Shown one piece after another: positions 1 to 9,697 of a DNA stretch of 64,000 nt. A model generated the notes under the pieces. It was not told where the DNA came from, did no database searches, and saw only the letters and a list, made by a program, of their open reading frames with translations. Position 1 is the first letter of the stretch; every line of letters begins with the position of its first letter. The DNA is from Chryseobacterium rhizoplanae (lineage in GTDB: Bacteria > Bacteroidota > Bacteroidia > Flavobacteriales > Weeksellaceae), in the NCBI RefSeq assembly GCF_900182655.1, contig NZ_FXTC01000005.1, forward strand, positions 248,001 through 312,000, given 5' to 3'. The translations under genes and the position numbers were made by a program.

Positions 1-2
1 TT

Positions 3-71
3 TTAGGTGGAATTGTAGGAGGATTGATCTATAAATTTTTACTTCAGAGGGATTCTCGGGAAATAAGCTGA
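3..71 (+). CDS. aqpZ: C-terminal end of an aquaporin (partial)
   Basis: Only the last 22 codons lie in the window, ending at a TGA at 69-71. The visible residues LGGIVGGLIYKFLLQ resemble the final transmembrane helix of AqpZ-type MIP water channels, where a GG(I/V)(I/V)GGLIY stretch precedes a short cytoplasmic tail. The tail ends in charged residues (QRDSREIS). A hairpin terminator follows at 134-160. The identification rests on this short tail alone, so another MIP family member such as a glycerol facilitator cannot be excluded. Confidence 0.5.
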   Translation, partial: LGGIVGGLIYKFLLQRDSREIS

Positions 72-133
72 TTAAACTCAACCAGAAATAAATTAACTAT
101 TCAACAGTATAAACAATAAAATTATTAAAGAGA

Positions 134-160
134 AAGAGTCCTGTGATCTACAGGACTCTT
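134..160. terminator. bidirectional rho-independent terminator
   Basis: Perfect 11-bp inverted repeat AAGAGTCCTGT / ACAGGACTCTT with a 5-nt loop, followed by CTTTTC on the plus strand and a T-rich run on the minus strand. It lies between the convergent aquaporin and M14 peptidase genes and probably serves both. Confidence 0.85.
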
Positions 161-217
161 CTTTTCGCTATAAATACTATCAAAGATCACCCAATTTAGA
201 GTAATAGAAAATAACCA

Positions 218-1609
218 TTAATGATTAATCTCCATTTTTTGCAACTGCTCTTTTGTCATTGTAGAAGGTAATTTAAACATTGATCTATCCTCACTATCCT
301 TCATCATATTTGGCTTATTAAAATTGCTATTATTGATGGCATGGGCTAATGCAACTCCCAGTTGTTTCCATTCTTTAGGGGTTACCCAATAATCATACCC
401 AGCTTTACTGTAAGTTGTTTCTAAAGTAATGGCATTGACTACATCCTTTTTATTATACCAAAACCAAGTTTCAGGAAAGTAGGTATTAAGGAAGCCATTT
501 CCTCCGTCTGCTGGCGGAGCTTCTATTCTGCCATCATAAAAGCTGGCTACAGTTTGAATAAAGTTAATCTGCTTATTCCAGAGATTTTGTTGCTGGCTAT
601 CATAATTATTTCCAGGTCCAAAATGCGGAAAGAAGAAAGCAGGTGTATTAATATCGCTATTACTCGAATGCAGATTTAGTGCTAATACAACCGGATGTAC
701 CTCATCTTCAATTACTGTTGACATTGCATTTTTATTCAGAAACTTATTCTCTACAGGTGCAGTATCCTGAAGATATATAGGATGAAGGATAGTTCTATCA
801 AATAGCCATTGACTTTCTAAATTGATACTGGCACTATTGGTTCTATAGTTTCCCAGAATAATACCATCAGGATTATGCATCGGTACAATTTTAAATATAT
901 ATTTTTGGCGAAGATCAGTTCCTAAACTACCGTCAGAAAGAATAGTATTGATAAGACCTTCCAATACATAAGAGCTTCCTACTTCTGCAGCATGTGTTCT
1001 GGCATGAATCCAAATTGTTTTCTTATCAGGATTTTGATTGGCATTTGTTATTGTTAATAATTCAATTGAAGTATTTTTGAAAGGGCTATTTCCTAAAGAG
1101 CTGATTTTTACATTTGGATTTGTAGTGATAGAATTTCGATACTCCGTATAATCTTTAGTCGTATAAGGAAAAGTTCTGGCAATCCATAATGAGGATTGCT
1201 CTCCGGATAAAGACACTTCAATGGTGGTTGGATCAATTTGCTTTACAGCGGATTCTGGAAAGTGTTTCCAATCTTTACCATTGATAGAGAATACCGGAAC
1301 AAAAAAATAGGGAAATCCCAGTTTGGTAAACCTTAATTTAACACCTGAGCTTGGAATGTACTCTACCTTTACATTCCACCAAGTACGATATGAATCTGGT
1401 AAAGAAGAATTATCATTATCATTTTTAAGTTCAAGAGACCATACATCCTGAGAAAGTTTGGATATTTTCCCTATACTTCCAGATTCAAAATCAGTATTAA
1501 AACATAGTCCATTACATATTTTCTTATTTTCTTGCTCACTTATTGTCTCCTGAGAACAACTGTAAATAAGAAAAAAAAGAAAGAGCCATAAAAATTGTTC
1601 TTTTTTCAT
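218..1609 (-). CDS. M14-family zinc carboxypeptidase, lipoprotein
   Basis: A 463-aa predicted lipoprotein with a hydrophobic leader and lipobox ending at Cys18 (LIYSCSQ). It should be anchored in the outer or inner membrane. The N-terminal ~150 residues look like the beta domain preceding the catalytic domain in cytosolic-carboxypeptidase-like M14 enzymes. The catalytic domain shows the zinc ligands H206 and E209 (HAAE), the NPDG loop at 246-249 with Arg256 nearby, the third zinc ligand H314 in NLHSS, and the catalytic Glu397 in TLETTY. All residues needed for metallocarboxypeptidase activity are present. The family removes C-terminal residues from peptides or cleaves amide bonds of modified peptides; the exact substrate is unknown. 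The gene stands alone and converges on the aquaporin gene. No member of the recurrent promoter family was found upstream. Confidence 0.85.
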   Translation of the reverse strand: MKKEQFLWLFLFFLIYSCSQETISEQENKKICNGLCFNTDFESGSIGKISKLSQDVWSLELKNDNDNSSLPDSYRTWWNVKVEYIPSSGVKLRFTKLGFPYFFVPVFSINGKDWKHFPESAVKQIDPTTIEVSLSGEQSSLWIARTFPYTTKDYTEYRNSITTNPNVKISSLGNSPFKNTSIELLTITNANQNPDKKTIWIHARTHAAEVGSSYVLEGLINTILSDGSLGTDLRQKYIFKIVPMHNPDGIILGNYRTNSASINLESQWLFDRTILHPIYLQDTAPVENKFLNKNAMSTVIEDEVHPVVLALNLHSSNSDINTPAFFFPHFGPGNNYDSQQQNLWNKQINFIQTVASFYDGRIEAPPADGGNGFLNTYFPETWFWYNKKDVVNAITLETTYSKAGYDYWVTPKEWKQLGVALAHAINNSNFNKPNMMKDSEDRSMFKLPSTMTKEQLQKMEINH

Positions 1610-2256
1610 AAATGATGATATATTTATTCAACATAATTTTGGAGTGAAAAACTATAGATTACATTTATTATCTTACAGATGCTCCAGATCGATCAAAATG
1701 ATGACCTTTACAGTTCAAACACCAAGTCAGCTATTACTTTGGTATAAGGCTGTTTCAGAATAACGATTGAACAATATTGAAGTAACAGTGTGCTCAATAA
1801 TCTTGTATATATAAAATAAGAGGTTAGAAATAATGTTAGAACAATTATATTTAAAACAGTTACCCATAAAAGTACTTGACTTCAATATTTTCCCTACACA
1901 TGAATAAAACAGCTTTTAGATCGTCCGGGTTACGCTATATATTTTATAATATTATTTTGTGGGATAGCCAAAGTATGCATTCTATTCATTTTTTAACTTC
2001 AGTTCCTCCTATAAGAGAATAAGGTAAATGATATTATCGTTCATGAAATTTCTTATTTATGGTAATTTTATCACTAATACCACTATAGTTTTTTCCTAAT
2101 TAAACAGAACACTGTAGTAAGTTGTTTAAATATCGGAATAAAACAGGAGTATTTATCGAGATTATAATGAGCTAATTTTGATTGAATTTAAAACATTTAC
2201 ATAATTTCAACTTATGCCTCATATATTTCTTTAAATACCTCTTATTATTGCTGTAG
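1610..2256. other. intergenic, AT-rich, no gene recognised
   Basis: About 650 bp with no supportable reading frame. A 21-codon open stretch near 1698-1763 does not resemble anything I know. No strong hairpin or promoter element was seen. Confidence 0.6.
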
Positions 2257-2493
2257 TTAAACGTAATATAGTGTTTGGGGTACTATTTTTTTGTACGTTT
2301 TTTTTATCCTTATTTTATAAACAATATCTTTCCTGAAAAAAAGGATCAGAATAGTTTTTTTCCCAAACAAATTTGTATTAATATGATATTCCCATTTGTT
2401 GGCCATATAGTAATTGGCTTGATCATTCATCTCTATGAATATTTGCAGCTTACTCATACCCATATAATGTTGGTACTCATCTTTTTTTTTCAT
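2257..2493 (-). CDS. small hypothetical protein (78 aa)
   Basis: Not recognised with certainty. The protein starts MKKKDEYQHYMGMSK and contains GMSKLQIFIEM, a tryptophan-containing strand (KWEYHINTN), NLFGKKTILILFF and a basic tail. The pattern 'GMS-helix, strand with W, strand ending FF' is reminiscent of small SmpA/OmlA-like folds, but this is only an impression. There is no signal peptide. Support for a real gene comes from the promoter element at 2627-2694, pointing toward it with a ~125-nt leader. An overlapping plus-strand frame (2275-2550) lacks such support. AT-rich composition makes chance frames likely, so confidence is moderate. Confidence 0.4.
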   Translation of the reverse strand: MKKKDEYQHYMGMSKLQIFIEMNDQANYYMANKWEYHINTNLFGKKTILILFFRKDIVYKIRIKKTYKKIVPQTLYYV

Positions 2494-2626
2494 ATTTATC
2501 GTGTATTTAAAGCAACTTCATTAATTCAAAAAAAGATTGTATCTTTTTAAAGGTAAATTGCTGCTCTCCCAATTCCTTTCAGATCATATAACAATGCTCC
2601 TCTAGCTTCAAAAAATCAAATTTTTA

Positions 2627-2694
2627 CAAAAATAATATCCAAAATTATTGTAGAAAACAAAAACAATGTAGTTTTATATAGCAAAACGTATATT
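2627..2694 (-). promoter_or_regulatory. recurrent ACTAYA-repeat promoter, weak upstream box
   Basis: Read on the minus strand: upstream box AATATA (2694-2689, weak), 16 bp, ACTACA (2672-2667), exactly 32 bp, -7 box TATTTTTG (2634-2627). It points toward the small gene at 2257-2493. The region 2494-3003 otherwise holds no recognisable gene. Confidence 0.5.
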
Positions 2695-3003
2695 ACAATA
2701 ACTACAATTAATCGAATTCAATACAAAGATTTGAAGTTTCATAAATTATCTACTACAACCCTTAAACGAAAGAACTCGTCTATTCACATTTCTGATTCGA
2801 TAGTAATTGTAAAAATGAGTATCAGAAAAGATATATAATAGCACATCACAGGGTTTAGTACGGATGGTCCAATAACAAAAAGGAGTTCGAAATTGATATT
2901 CACTCTCCATTTTTTACTTGGTTAGATTGTGATAGCAGTTATAATATTTTACTTGACAATGAAGTATTTTTCCTTACTTATATTTAAAATATTCTAATAG
3001 CAT

Positions 3004-5586
3004 TTACTTGTTCACTATAACCTTATGCACACTTTTTAAACCAAATCCTTTTATATTAACCATATAAGTACCATTGGCCCAACCTATTGTAGGTATTACT
3101 TTTTTTGTATCCGTTAATACTTTATTTTCTGAATACAACAATTTGCCTGACATATCATAAATTTCAATATTGACCTTTCCTAATGCATGATCTGGAAAAT
3201 TGATAAAGAATTCATTCTTTGCAGGATTTGGATAAATTGTAACTACAGTTCTATTTATATTTAATTCTTCAGATTCCAAAGAATTACATACGGAGGGAAC
3301 AGTAAAATCCTCTGTTTGATCATTAATATCTGTTTTACTCCCCGCAGAAGCATTAACCCCTAATCCTCTTTTAGCAAAAACTTTCCAGATCATACACTTA
3401 TCTATTCCACCGGTGGTTGCTTGTTCAGCAGCAAGAATTGCATTTCTTCCGTCAATAAATGTCGGGTTACAAGCCTGAAGTTTCAGAGCATCCATGACAA
3501 GCTGCATAGCTCTTGTACTGCCGTTAGTAGTGTTGGCTGTCAGATCGGCTGAATATCCGTATTTTTCAACATATTTCCAATGAAGATCCCATAGCATTGT
3601 AGCCCAGATAAAGCCTATAGAATGTCCATCCACCATGCCATTAGTATTTCCATAAGTATAATTATTAATGGTGAAATCCGGAGAATATTTGGCGGGTCGG
3701 CCTCCATTGCCGGTGGTTGGCTCTCCGATTATATAAGTACCTAAGCCTCTTGGAACTGACGCACTGCTATTCTGTGTATTGGTTAACATCAATGCAAAAA
3801 AGTCTGACCATCCTTCACCCATTTGCTCCTGACTTTCACTTGTTTCTAAACAATTATATCCTGTACCAGTTAACCTGTTTGAAACTCCATGGCCAAATTC
3901 ATGGCTCATGATTCCACTGTCAAAGCTGCCATCCGGAGCAGTATCGCCTGTACCGCTTTTTAAAGTTATATTTACTGTTGTTCCAGCTTGCAACAAGTTT
4001 TTAATATATTCTCCTTCAGAGTTTTTTATCAACACTGAAGGTATCGTTATTGTATTATCCTCTCCAAAAAAGCCTATGTTCTCGAAAGCGGGATCTTCAT
4101 ATATTATGGCACCTATAGCACCTGCATTTTGTATATTCTTTACTTTGGTGGTAAATGTACAGGGAGGGTTTTGCTGAATTTCTGACATCGTCAACCCCTT
4201 TACTAATGCAATTTTATTAGTAAGCGAGCCGGCTGATAGTGCCGTGCAACCATTGGATACAGGGACTAACTGAATATCCCCGGTAACTCCTATAGTATTT
4301 AAAACAGGGCCAAAAGACGCTGCTTTGGCTATCGGCACCCTTGTTGTTGCTTGAGGCGGTGTGTTATAGTATAATTTTTTAATGGGAGACCATAAAAACA
4401 TTTTCATAGTGGGATTAATTCCATCAGGGGTAGGAAAAAAAACAGCATTGTTCATACTTTCATTACTTTGTGCTTCTGCCAATACATAATCATTTCCGAT
4501 TCCTCCATTGCTAAAATTATTTTGCTGAAAATTTCTTGCCGACTCCGTAAAGCCAAACTGATAAAAAATATCGTGAACTTTATTATTGATGTAAAATAAA
4601 TTAGTAATGGCAGCATCGCGATTATCCAAAGAAGCCCCATTAACATTAAATGGGTAGTCAAAGATTCTTGAAGTCCCTCCATCCGGCGAATAATCAGCAA
4701 TTTCATTGCGAACATAAGCATACACGTTGTTTCCCCTAGTAATCGTATAATGATTGGTACCGTCAGAATGCCATCCTTCGGGAGAGGCGATGAGAATCCA
4801 TGGATTATTGACCAGCATCCTGCTACCAAAAGTAGGAGCTTCTACAGGTAATTTAAATACATTATAGGAAGCATGATCTGGTGACAATAAAAAACTAGGC
4901 CGTTGATGTTGTGGTCCAATAAAAACAGAAGGTTTATTTTTACTGCCTGCAAAATCATGGGAATATGCATCAGCGCTGAAATTACAGTAAGATGCCAAAT
5001 TGATCTTACTAATGACAGTACCTTTCTCTGTATCCACTAATATATTCCAGTAATTAGAAGTTCCTGGCTCAGATATTAATAATTCATGGCACTCGATGAG
5101 TACATTATTGTGTATTGCATATACCTGCCTTTCTCTTACTATACTACTGTTTCCAGGGCTTGAGTCATAAAAACCAAGCAGGGTATAATTTCTGATTGCT
5201 GGTTTTTTAAAGCTATCTGCTAATATTTGTAATATACTTTTCTTATTAATGATTTTTTTGGGTTCAGAGATCGTTCCTTGATAATCTTTAATAAAATTAT
5301 CCGTATAATAAAGAATATTATTATCTCTTATAAAAGCTGTTCCAACAGAGCTGTATATGGGAATTCCATTGTAGACTTGCTGGAATTTAACAACACTTCC
5401 ATTCAATGATTTTGATCGGTCTACATTCTCAATTATAAAGTTGGTAAGATCCTTTTTTTTAAACTCTTCAAGCTTATTACTTGAAATATAACTTCTTATC
5501 AGATCTTCATTATTCTGAGAAAACAAATTATTAGACAAAAATAATAAAAATGCATATAGAAGCACAGGCAATTTTTTCTTTTTCAT
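3004..5586 (-). CDS. M36 fungalysin-type metallopeptidase with T9SS sorting domain
   Basis: An 860-aa secreted protease. Order: signal peptide (1-23), FTP-like propeptide region (~25-200), M36 catalytic domain interrupted by a PA (protease-associated) domain at ~415-545, and a C-terminal type A T9SS sorting domain from ~785 (IYPNPAKNEFF ... YDMSGKLLY ... KVIVNK). The zinc site is HEFGH at 562-566 with the distal ligand Glu591 in EGWSDF. It should be exported by Sec, moved across the outer membrane by T9SS and released or anchored after removal of the sorting domain, to degrade extracellular protein. The gene stands alone with its own promoter element at 5877-5944, giving a leader of about 280 nt. 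Family assignment is strong; substrates are not predictable. Confidence 0.92.
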   Translation of the reverse strand: MKKKKLPVLLYAFLLFLSNNLFSQNNEDLIRSYISSNKLEEFKKKDLTNFIIENVDRSKSLNGSVVKFQQVYNGIPIYSSVGTAFIRDNNILYYTDNFIKDYQGTISEPKKIINKKSILQILADSFKKPAIRNYTLLGFYDSSPGNSSIVRERQVYAIHNNVLIECHELLISEPGTSNYWNILVDTEKGTVISKINLASYCNFSADAYSHDFAGSKNKPSVFIGPQHQRPSFLLSPDHASYNVFKLPVEAPTFGSRMLVNNPWILIASPEGWHSDGTNHYTITRGNNVYAYVRNEIADYSPDGGTSRIFDYPFNVNGASLDNRDAAITNLFYINNKVHDIFYQFGFTESARNFQQNNFSNGGIGNDYVLAEAQSNESMNNAVFFPTPDGINPTMKMFLWSPIKKLYYNTPPQATTRVPIAKAASFGPVLNTIGVTGDIQLVPVSNGCTALSAGSLTNKIALVKGLTMSEIQQNPPCTFTTKVKNIQNAGAIGAIIYEDPAFENIGFFGEDNTITIPSVLIKNSEGEYIKNLLQAGTTVNITLKSGTGDTAPDGSFDSGIMSHEFGHGVSNRLTGTGYNCLETSESQEQMGEGWSDFFALMLTNTQNSSASVPRGLGTYIIGEPTTGNGGRPAKYSPDFTINNYTYGNTNGMVDGHSIGFIWATMLWDLHWKYVEKYGYSADLTANTTNGSTRAMQLVMDALKLQACNPTFIDGRNAILAAEQATTGGIDKCMIWKVFAKRGLGVNASAGSKTDINDQTEDFTVPSVCNSLESEELNINRTVVTIYPNPAKNEFFINFPDHALGKVNIEIYDMSGKLLYSENKVLTDTKKVIPTIGWANGTYMVNIKGFGLKSVHKVIVNK

Positions 5587-5789
5587 ATTGTACTGTATTT
5601 GTAAGAAGAAAAAAATATTTTATAAACCATATTTCCTCTCATAAGTGATAATAAAAGCAGAAAAGCAGTGAAATTAAACGTGATTTTTGTTGTATTTGAA
5701 ATCACAATTGATCGAAAATAATCTAGCAGCTATATTTAGGAATTTTGTTGCCATCATATATGGACATTACTTAAAGTGACATAATGTTG

Positions 5790-5960
5790 GAATAGTACAC
5801 TCAATTCTTGTCATACAATTTTCTTAGAAATTACATAATGTTAAAACCCGAAATACATCCTCTTGATTGTATATTACAAACATAAAGCATATATATCGCA
5901 ATACCCAATAAAACAATATAGTTTTATTTAGACTTCAATGTAAAATAATAATTACATCAC
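5790..5960 (-). repeat. extended promoter-region homology, copy A
   Basis: This stretch aligns with about 40480-40650 over its length, including the words CTTGTCATACAATTTTCT, a GTTAAAA block, TAAAGCATAT and the boxes of the promoter element. Copy A drives the M36 peptidase gene. Copy B has no intact gene in front of it, so the two probably descend from a duplicated promoter plus leader. Confidence 0.6.
5877..5944 (-). promoter_or_regulatory. recurrent ACTAYA-repeat promoter of the M36 gene
   Basis: Minus strand: TTTACA (5944-5939), 16 bp, ACTATA (5922-5917), exactly 32 bp, -7 box TATGTTTG (5884-5877). Confidence 0.65.
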
Positions 5961-6189
5961 TTATACCTTTTGAATATTGAGCACACAGATACATTACATC
6001 AACATTATCACTTTTTATAATGATACAATTTAATCGGCTATTTTTTTGGATTTCAACATGTTAATTAATATATCTATAAAAAGTTATTCTCTTCTTATTA
6101 CAATTTTAGAATAGTCTTTTGAAACCTGACAAATTAATTTTCATGACTCTATTTCGTCTTCTTCATCTGTTTAGTTATACATCTAGATA

Positions 6190-6395
6190 ATTATGGAGAA
6201 ATACCAAAGCATTCCCAGCATCTTAATGCTAAGATCTTTACGGGACAGATTTCTAGTTAAGGTGTGTAATTGATCCTGATAAAAAAAATGATATAACGGT
6301 CTTTATGTTTAAGAAGGGCATTAAACATTGGCCGAGTTTGTTGCGGATTGACATTTCTTAGCTGCTGCTGCCATAAAAAACAGCAAACATTAGTA
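6190..6395 (-). pseudogene. remnant of an S9 prolyl-oligopeptidase gene
   Basis: Nucleotide identity is obvious with 9787-9990, the 3' part of the intact S9 peptidase gene; for example CAGCATCTTAATGCTAAGAT is shared. Readable residues NVNPQQTRPMFNALLKHKD match NVNPEQTRTMYNVLRKHKK of the intact protein, around its catalytic Asp and His. Frameshifts and stops break it and the rest of the gene is gone. It ends just before the promoter of the next gene. Confidence 0.8.
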
Positions 6396-6400
6396 ATAAA

Positions 6401-6468
6401 ACTACAGTCAATTAGCGATAACACTACTGTTGTTAAATGAAATATGAAAAATATCTTTTTTAAATTTG
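6401..6468 (+). promoter_or_regulatory. recurrent ACTAYA-repeat promoter of the basic-repeat gene
   Basis: ACTACA (6401-6406), 16 bp, ACTACT (6423-6428), exactly 32 bp, -7 box TAAATTTG (6461-6468). One of the best matches in the window. It predicts a start of transcription near 6475 and a leader of ~155 nt before the ATG at 6632. Confidence 0.7.
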
Positions 6469-6631
6469 AACTGTATCTTTTTAAGAACACTTAATTTATC
6501 ATGCAATTAAGAAAATGAAAGATATTACATTTTATGTATCAGATCTTATTTACTTAGTCAACAGAGACTGCAAAGCTATTCAAACTGCTATAACTAACCT
6601 CTTCAATAATCTAATCTATAAAACCAAGCAT

Positions 6632-7111
6632 ATGAAAAAATTATTATTATTGTTAGGCATTATGACTTTCTGTGTCAATGTAAGTATTGCACAAACAATT
6701 ACAACAACAAAATCCATTGAATCAAAAGCTAAAAAGAAAACAGCAGATGCTGTTAAACTAAAAAAAGATGGCACACCGGATAAACGCTATACTAAAACCT
6801 CAACAGCAATTTCTGACAAAGTAACTGCCGCTCCAAATGCAACTTCAAATACAGGTGGTATTAAGTTAAAAAAGGATGGTACACCTGATAAACGTTACAG
6901 TACAGCAAAAGAAAAAACAGAAACCACACCAACACAGGCTCAATCTGTTAACAGACCAAATATTCCAAACATAAACACTACAAAGGTATATACACCCACC
7001 GTAGATCGAACTTTAAAGGGGCCTAATGGTGAAGAAATATTGACAGGCCCTAGAGGCGGTAAATATTATATCAATAAAAACGGAAATAAAACCTATATAA
7101 AAAGGCAGTAA
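6632..7111 (+). CDS. small secreted basic protein with PBCV-adaptor-like repeats
   Basis: A 159-aa protein. I choose the ATG at 6632 because it begins a clean signal peptide (MKKLLLLLGIMTFCVNVSIA-Q); an upstream in-frame ATG at 6515 would bury it. The mature part carries two near-identical motifs KLKKDGTPDKRY (about 42-53 and 78-89), as in the 'PBCV-specific basic adaptor' family. The tail contains TGPRGGKYYINKNGNK, common at the end of small exported Bacteroidota proteins. Lysine-rich and low complexity between motifs. Function unknown; an export-linked adaptor or cell-surface binding role would be a guess. It has its own promoter element and a strong terminator, so it is monocistronic. Confidence 0.75.
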   Translation: MKKLLLLLGIMTFCVNVSIAQTITTTKSIESKAKKKTADAVKLKKDGTPDKRYTKTSTAISDKVTAAPNATSNTGGIKLKKDGTPDKRYSTAKEKTETTPTQAQSVNRPNIPNINTTKVYTPTVDRTLKGPNGEEILTGPRGGKYYINKNGNKTYIKRQ

Positions 7112-7139
7112 TAGAAATTAAGTGTTTCAACTGTCTAAC

Positions 7140-7171
7140 AACAAACCTCTGATAAATATTAGAGGTTTGTT
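7140..7171 (+). terminator. rho-independent terminator
   Basis: Stem ACAAACCTCT / AGAGGTTTGT with a 10-nt loop, 28 bp after the stop codon of the basic-repeat gene. Confidence 0.85.
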
Positions 7172-8022
7172 ATCCTTGTCTGATTTTGTGTTCCGGTTGG
7201 ATTTTATTAAATATATTTTTTAGTTAAAATGAATTTTCATCCAAAACAAGTAATCCTCCCTTATCATAGAAATTTAAATTCTTTTGAGTAATCGTTTTCT
7301 ATTTTCTTATTTAAATTGCAAAAGTTATTAATTCAGATAATATCATACAAATGGATTAGTAAAGATAAGATTGGTTTATCCGCTCTGGTATTACTAGAAA
7401 ATTGAATTTATAGAGTTAAAACAATTTTGATAGATAATTCAATTTATGAAAAGAATAAGTTTAATCACTATTATAAAATTATTGTCCTAACTTAGAGTAT
7501 AGTCCAGATTTTCAAGGACACTACTGTCATTGAAGCAATGGAAGGTATAATTTCCAGAGCCATCATTATTAAACCCAATGGTTTCGAAGAAAGTATTTAC
7601 AAAGACATATCAAATTTGTGTATTTCCTGATCACATATATTGAAAATAATACTTTCATTCAATTGTGGATTTAAAAGTTTAGGACGATATTGCCAAAGTA
7701 CTTATAAATACATTTTGCATGATCTCCCGTACAGTATCTCTGTCTTTTACTTTTTTTGATGTATATAAACACGTTTGTTGTAAGCATAAAAAAAATCTTT
7801 ATACTTTTCTTCATCTATTTTAGCACTTTTATGGAAAAACAACATAGTAATATTACAATAATTGGTTAGTGAAACAAATTTATGTAAATAATTTGTAATA
7901 GAAAATCCTGCAATAAACTTAATATCAAGTATTAAACTTTATGAAATTAAGTAGAATTGCATAATCAAATTGCTTTAGAATGTCTTTTTAAATATTTTTT
8001 TGAAATGATCATAAGAATATCA
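7172..8022. other. long intergenic region, no gene recognised
   Basis: About 850 bp of AT-rich sequence. Around 7500-7720 the composition looks slightly more coding-like, suggesting an old gene remnant, but no residue pattern could be recognised in any frame. No promoter element or clear terminator was found. Confidence 0.55.
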
Positions 8023-9261
8023 TTAATTACACTCACACTTATTAAATTTATCCAAATCATTTATAAATTCAGAAAGCAGCGCTGTGGTGACATGAGGCAT
8101 CACCACAATCTTCCACCATTTGGGCGAATGATAGTTATCAGCAACCAAATTGTATTTTTCTGCAAGCTCTTTGGGAATAAATGGTGCTTTTATGGAAACA
8201 ATATTCATATGAGGATTTCTGTAGAATTTTACTTTCATTTTAACAAGTTTATGACATATAAAGTCTGTGCGGCTTATCACTTGCGCTATTGCATCGGTCC
8301 ATCCCGTAGAACCGTAACTCTTTAAAATCATCCATATTGCTACTGCATTGGCGCCGGACCTGCTCCCACATAACGTGAAGTCTGAACCATATACATAGGC
8401 AGCTTCCGAAGTCTGAGACTGATCAATCAGCCCTTTTCTGCATAAGAAAATTCCAGTGCCATAAGGAGACTGAAGCATTTTATGCGCATCAATTGTAATT
8501 GAACTAATCTCAGGATTTTGAAAGTACAGATCCTTTTTAGAAGAAGAAAAAGGATAGATAAATCCTCCAAAAGCAGCATCAACGTGCACAAAATAATTAC
8601 AAAAATCCTTTCTGACAATATCTAAAAAAAGATCAGCATCATCAATACTGCCAAACATTGTTGTTCCCATAGAAAGGTGTACAATAATGTATTTAATACC
8701 TTGAGCAGATGATTTTTTCAATTGATTCTTCAAATCATCCTGAATCACTCTTCTGTTATCAGCATCTACTTTAACACAAATCGGAGATATTCCTAACAGG
8801 TTAGCACCTTTATACACAGAATAATGAGCATCTTCAGTAAAAACAATTCCTATTTCAGAGATCAGAGCTCCTTTTTCTTTCATAAAATAGTTTCTGTAAA
8901 TCCATTGGGCCTGAATATTTGCTTCAGTACCTCCAGTAGCTACATATCCATCATATTCTCCTTTTTTTGCCTCTAAAATCTCTTCAGCACAGATCTGTAA
9001 TAGTTCAATTTCCAGCTGTTGTGTCCCTAAAAAATACTTTTCCCCTTTATTATAGGTATGACATCCAATATGATTGGGATTGTGCATCAGAACAGAAAGA
9101 AAAGGTGATTCTTTTATAAATGAGGTACTATAAAATTGTTTCTGATTTAAATAAGAACCGGGAATTCCTAATATTAGATCGGTCGAATAATTAAAATTAC
9201 TATTTAAAGCCTTAAATACTTTGTCTTTTATCATTCTTTCTGAAAGTTGTGCCCAGTACAT
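8023..9261 (-). CDS. PLP-dependent group II amino-acid decarboxylase
   Basis: A 412-aa cytoplasmic enzyme of the Pyridoxal_deC family (histidine, tyrosine, glutamate and aspartate decarboxylases). The PLP-binding lysine is Lys261 in TIDAHKMLQSPYGTG. Asp228 (VHVDAAFGG) should bind the pyridine nitrogen and His146 (EDAHYSVY) should stack on the ring. TGGTEAN (109-115) is the phosphate-binding loop. The compact length and motif style are close to histidine- and MfnA-like decarboxylases, but the substrate cannot be told from sequence. It would make an amine and CO2. It stands alone; no antiporter gene is adjacent. The product could feed a siderophore or other amine pathway elsewhere; this is speculation. 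Confidence 0.85.
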   Translation of the reverse strand: MYWAQLSERMIKDKVFKALNSNFNYSTDLILGIPGSYLNQKQFYSTSFIKESPFLSVLMHNPNHIGCHTYNKGEKYFLGTQQLEIELLQICAEEILEAKKGEYDGYVATGGTEANIQAQWIYRNYFMKEKGALISEIGIVFTEDAHYSVYKGANLLGISPICVKVDADNRRVIQDDLKNQLKKSSAQGIKYIIVHLSMGTTMFGSIDDADLFLDIVRKDFCNYFVHVDAAFGGFIYPFSSSKKDLYFQNPEISSITIDAHKMLQSPYGTGIFLCRKGLIDQSQTSEAAYVYGSDFTLCGSRSGANAVAIWMILKSYGSTGWTDAIAQVISRTDFICHKLVKMKVKFYRNPHMNIVSIKAPFIPKELAEKYNLVADNYHSPKWWKIVVMPHVTTALLSEFINDLDKFNKCECN

Positions 9262-9663
9262 GTTTTTTAAAAAGATTAATTATTAGTTATAATAGATGTG
9301 TTTTATTAATAAAATTTCCTTTTTTCACGTTTTCTGTTAAGTCAAATTTTATTCTACATTTTATTCAGATTGATGGGATTTTAATGTCTTTATTCTTATG
9401 AATAAGATATAATAAAACATTTGAAGCTCTATTTTATTGGTTGTAAATTTAAAATTTCTACTTCATAGATAGACATGTGAAAATGTAGATTTATACAGAA
9501 ATACACGTAAAATAATTACTATATCTCAATTCTGAATTTAGAAAATTATCAACATTTGAAAAACAAATTAATTGGAAGAAATAATGATATATACTTCTAA
9601 TTACATCATTTCTTTTTGAATAACTCAAACTTAACTTCACCACTATAAACTAAAACAAGAAAT
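9262..9663. other. intergenic region
   Basis: About 400 bp, AT-rich. No reading frame, recurrent promoter element or recognised repeat. Confidence 0.6.
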
Positions 9664-9686
9664 CAGCCTGGCAAAATACCGGACTG
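9664..9686 (-). terminator. terminator of the SusCD-peptidase operon
   Basis: Imperfect 8-bp stem CAGTCCGG / CCAGGCTG on the minus strand with a 7-nt loop, followed by ATTTCTTGTTTT. It lies 12 bp after the last gene of the operon. Confidence 0.65.
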
Positions 9687-9697
9687 ATAATAACAAG

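Noticed and set aside
2275..2550. Plus-strand 91-aa frame opposite 2257-2493
   Set aside because: Phenylalanine- and isoleucine-rich chance reading of AT-rich DNA with no promoter or family; the minus-strand frame has better support.
4452..4829. 125-aa minus-strand frame inside the M36 peptidase gene
   Set aside because: Out-of-frame shadow of a gene with clear domain content.
7957..8325. 122-aa plus-strand frame antisense to the decarboxylase end
   Set aside because: Cysteine- and histidine-rich shadow frame; the minus-strand enzyme is certain.
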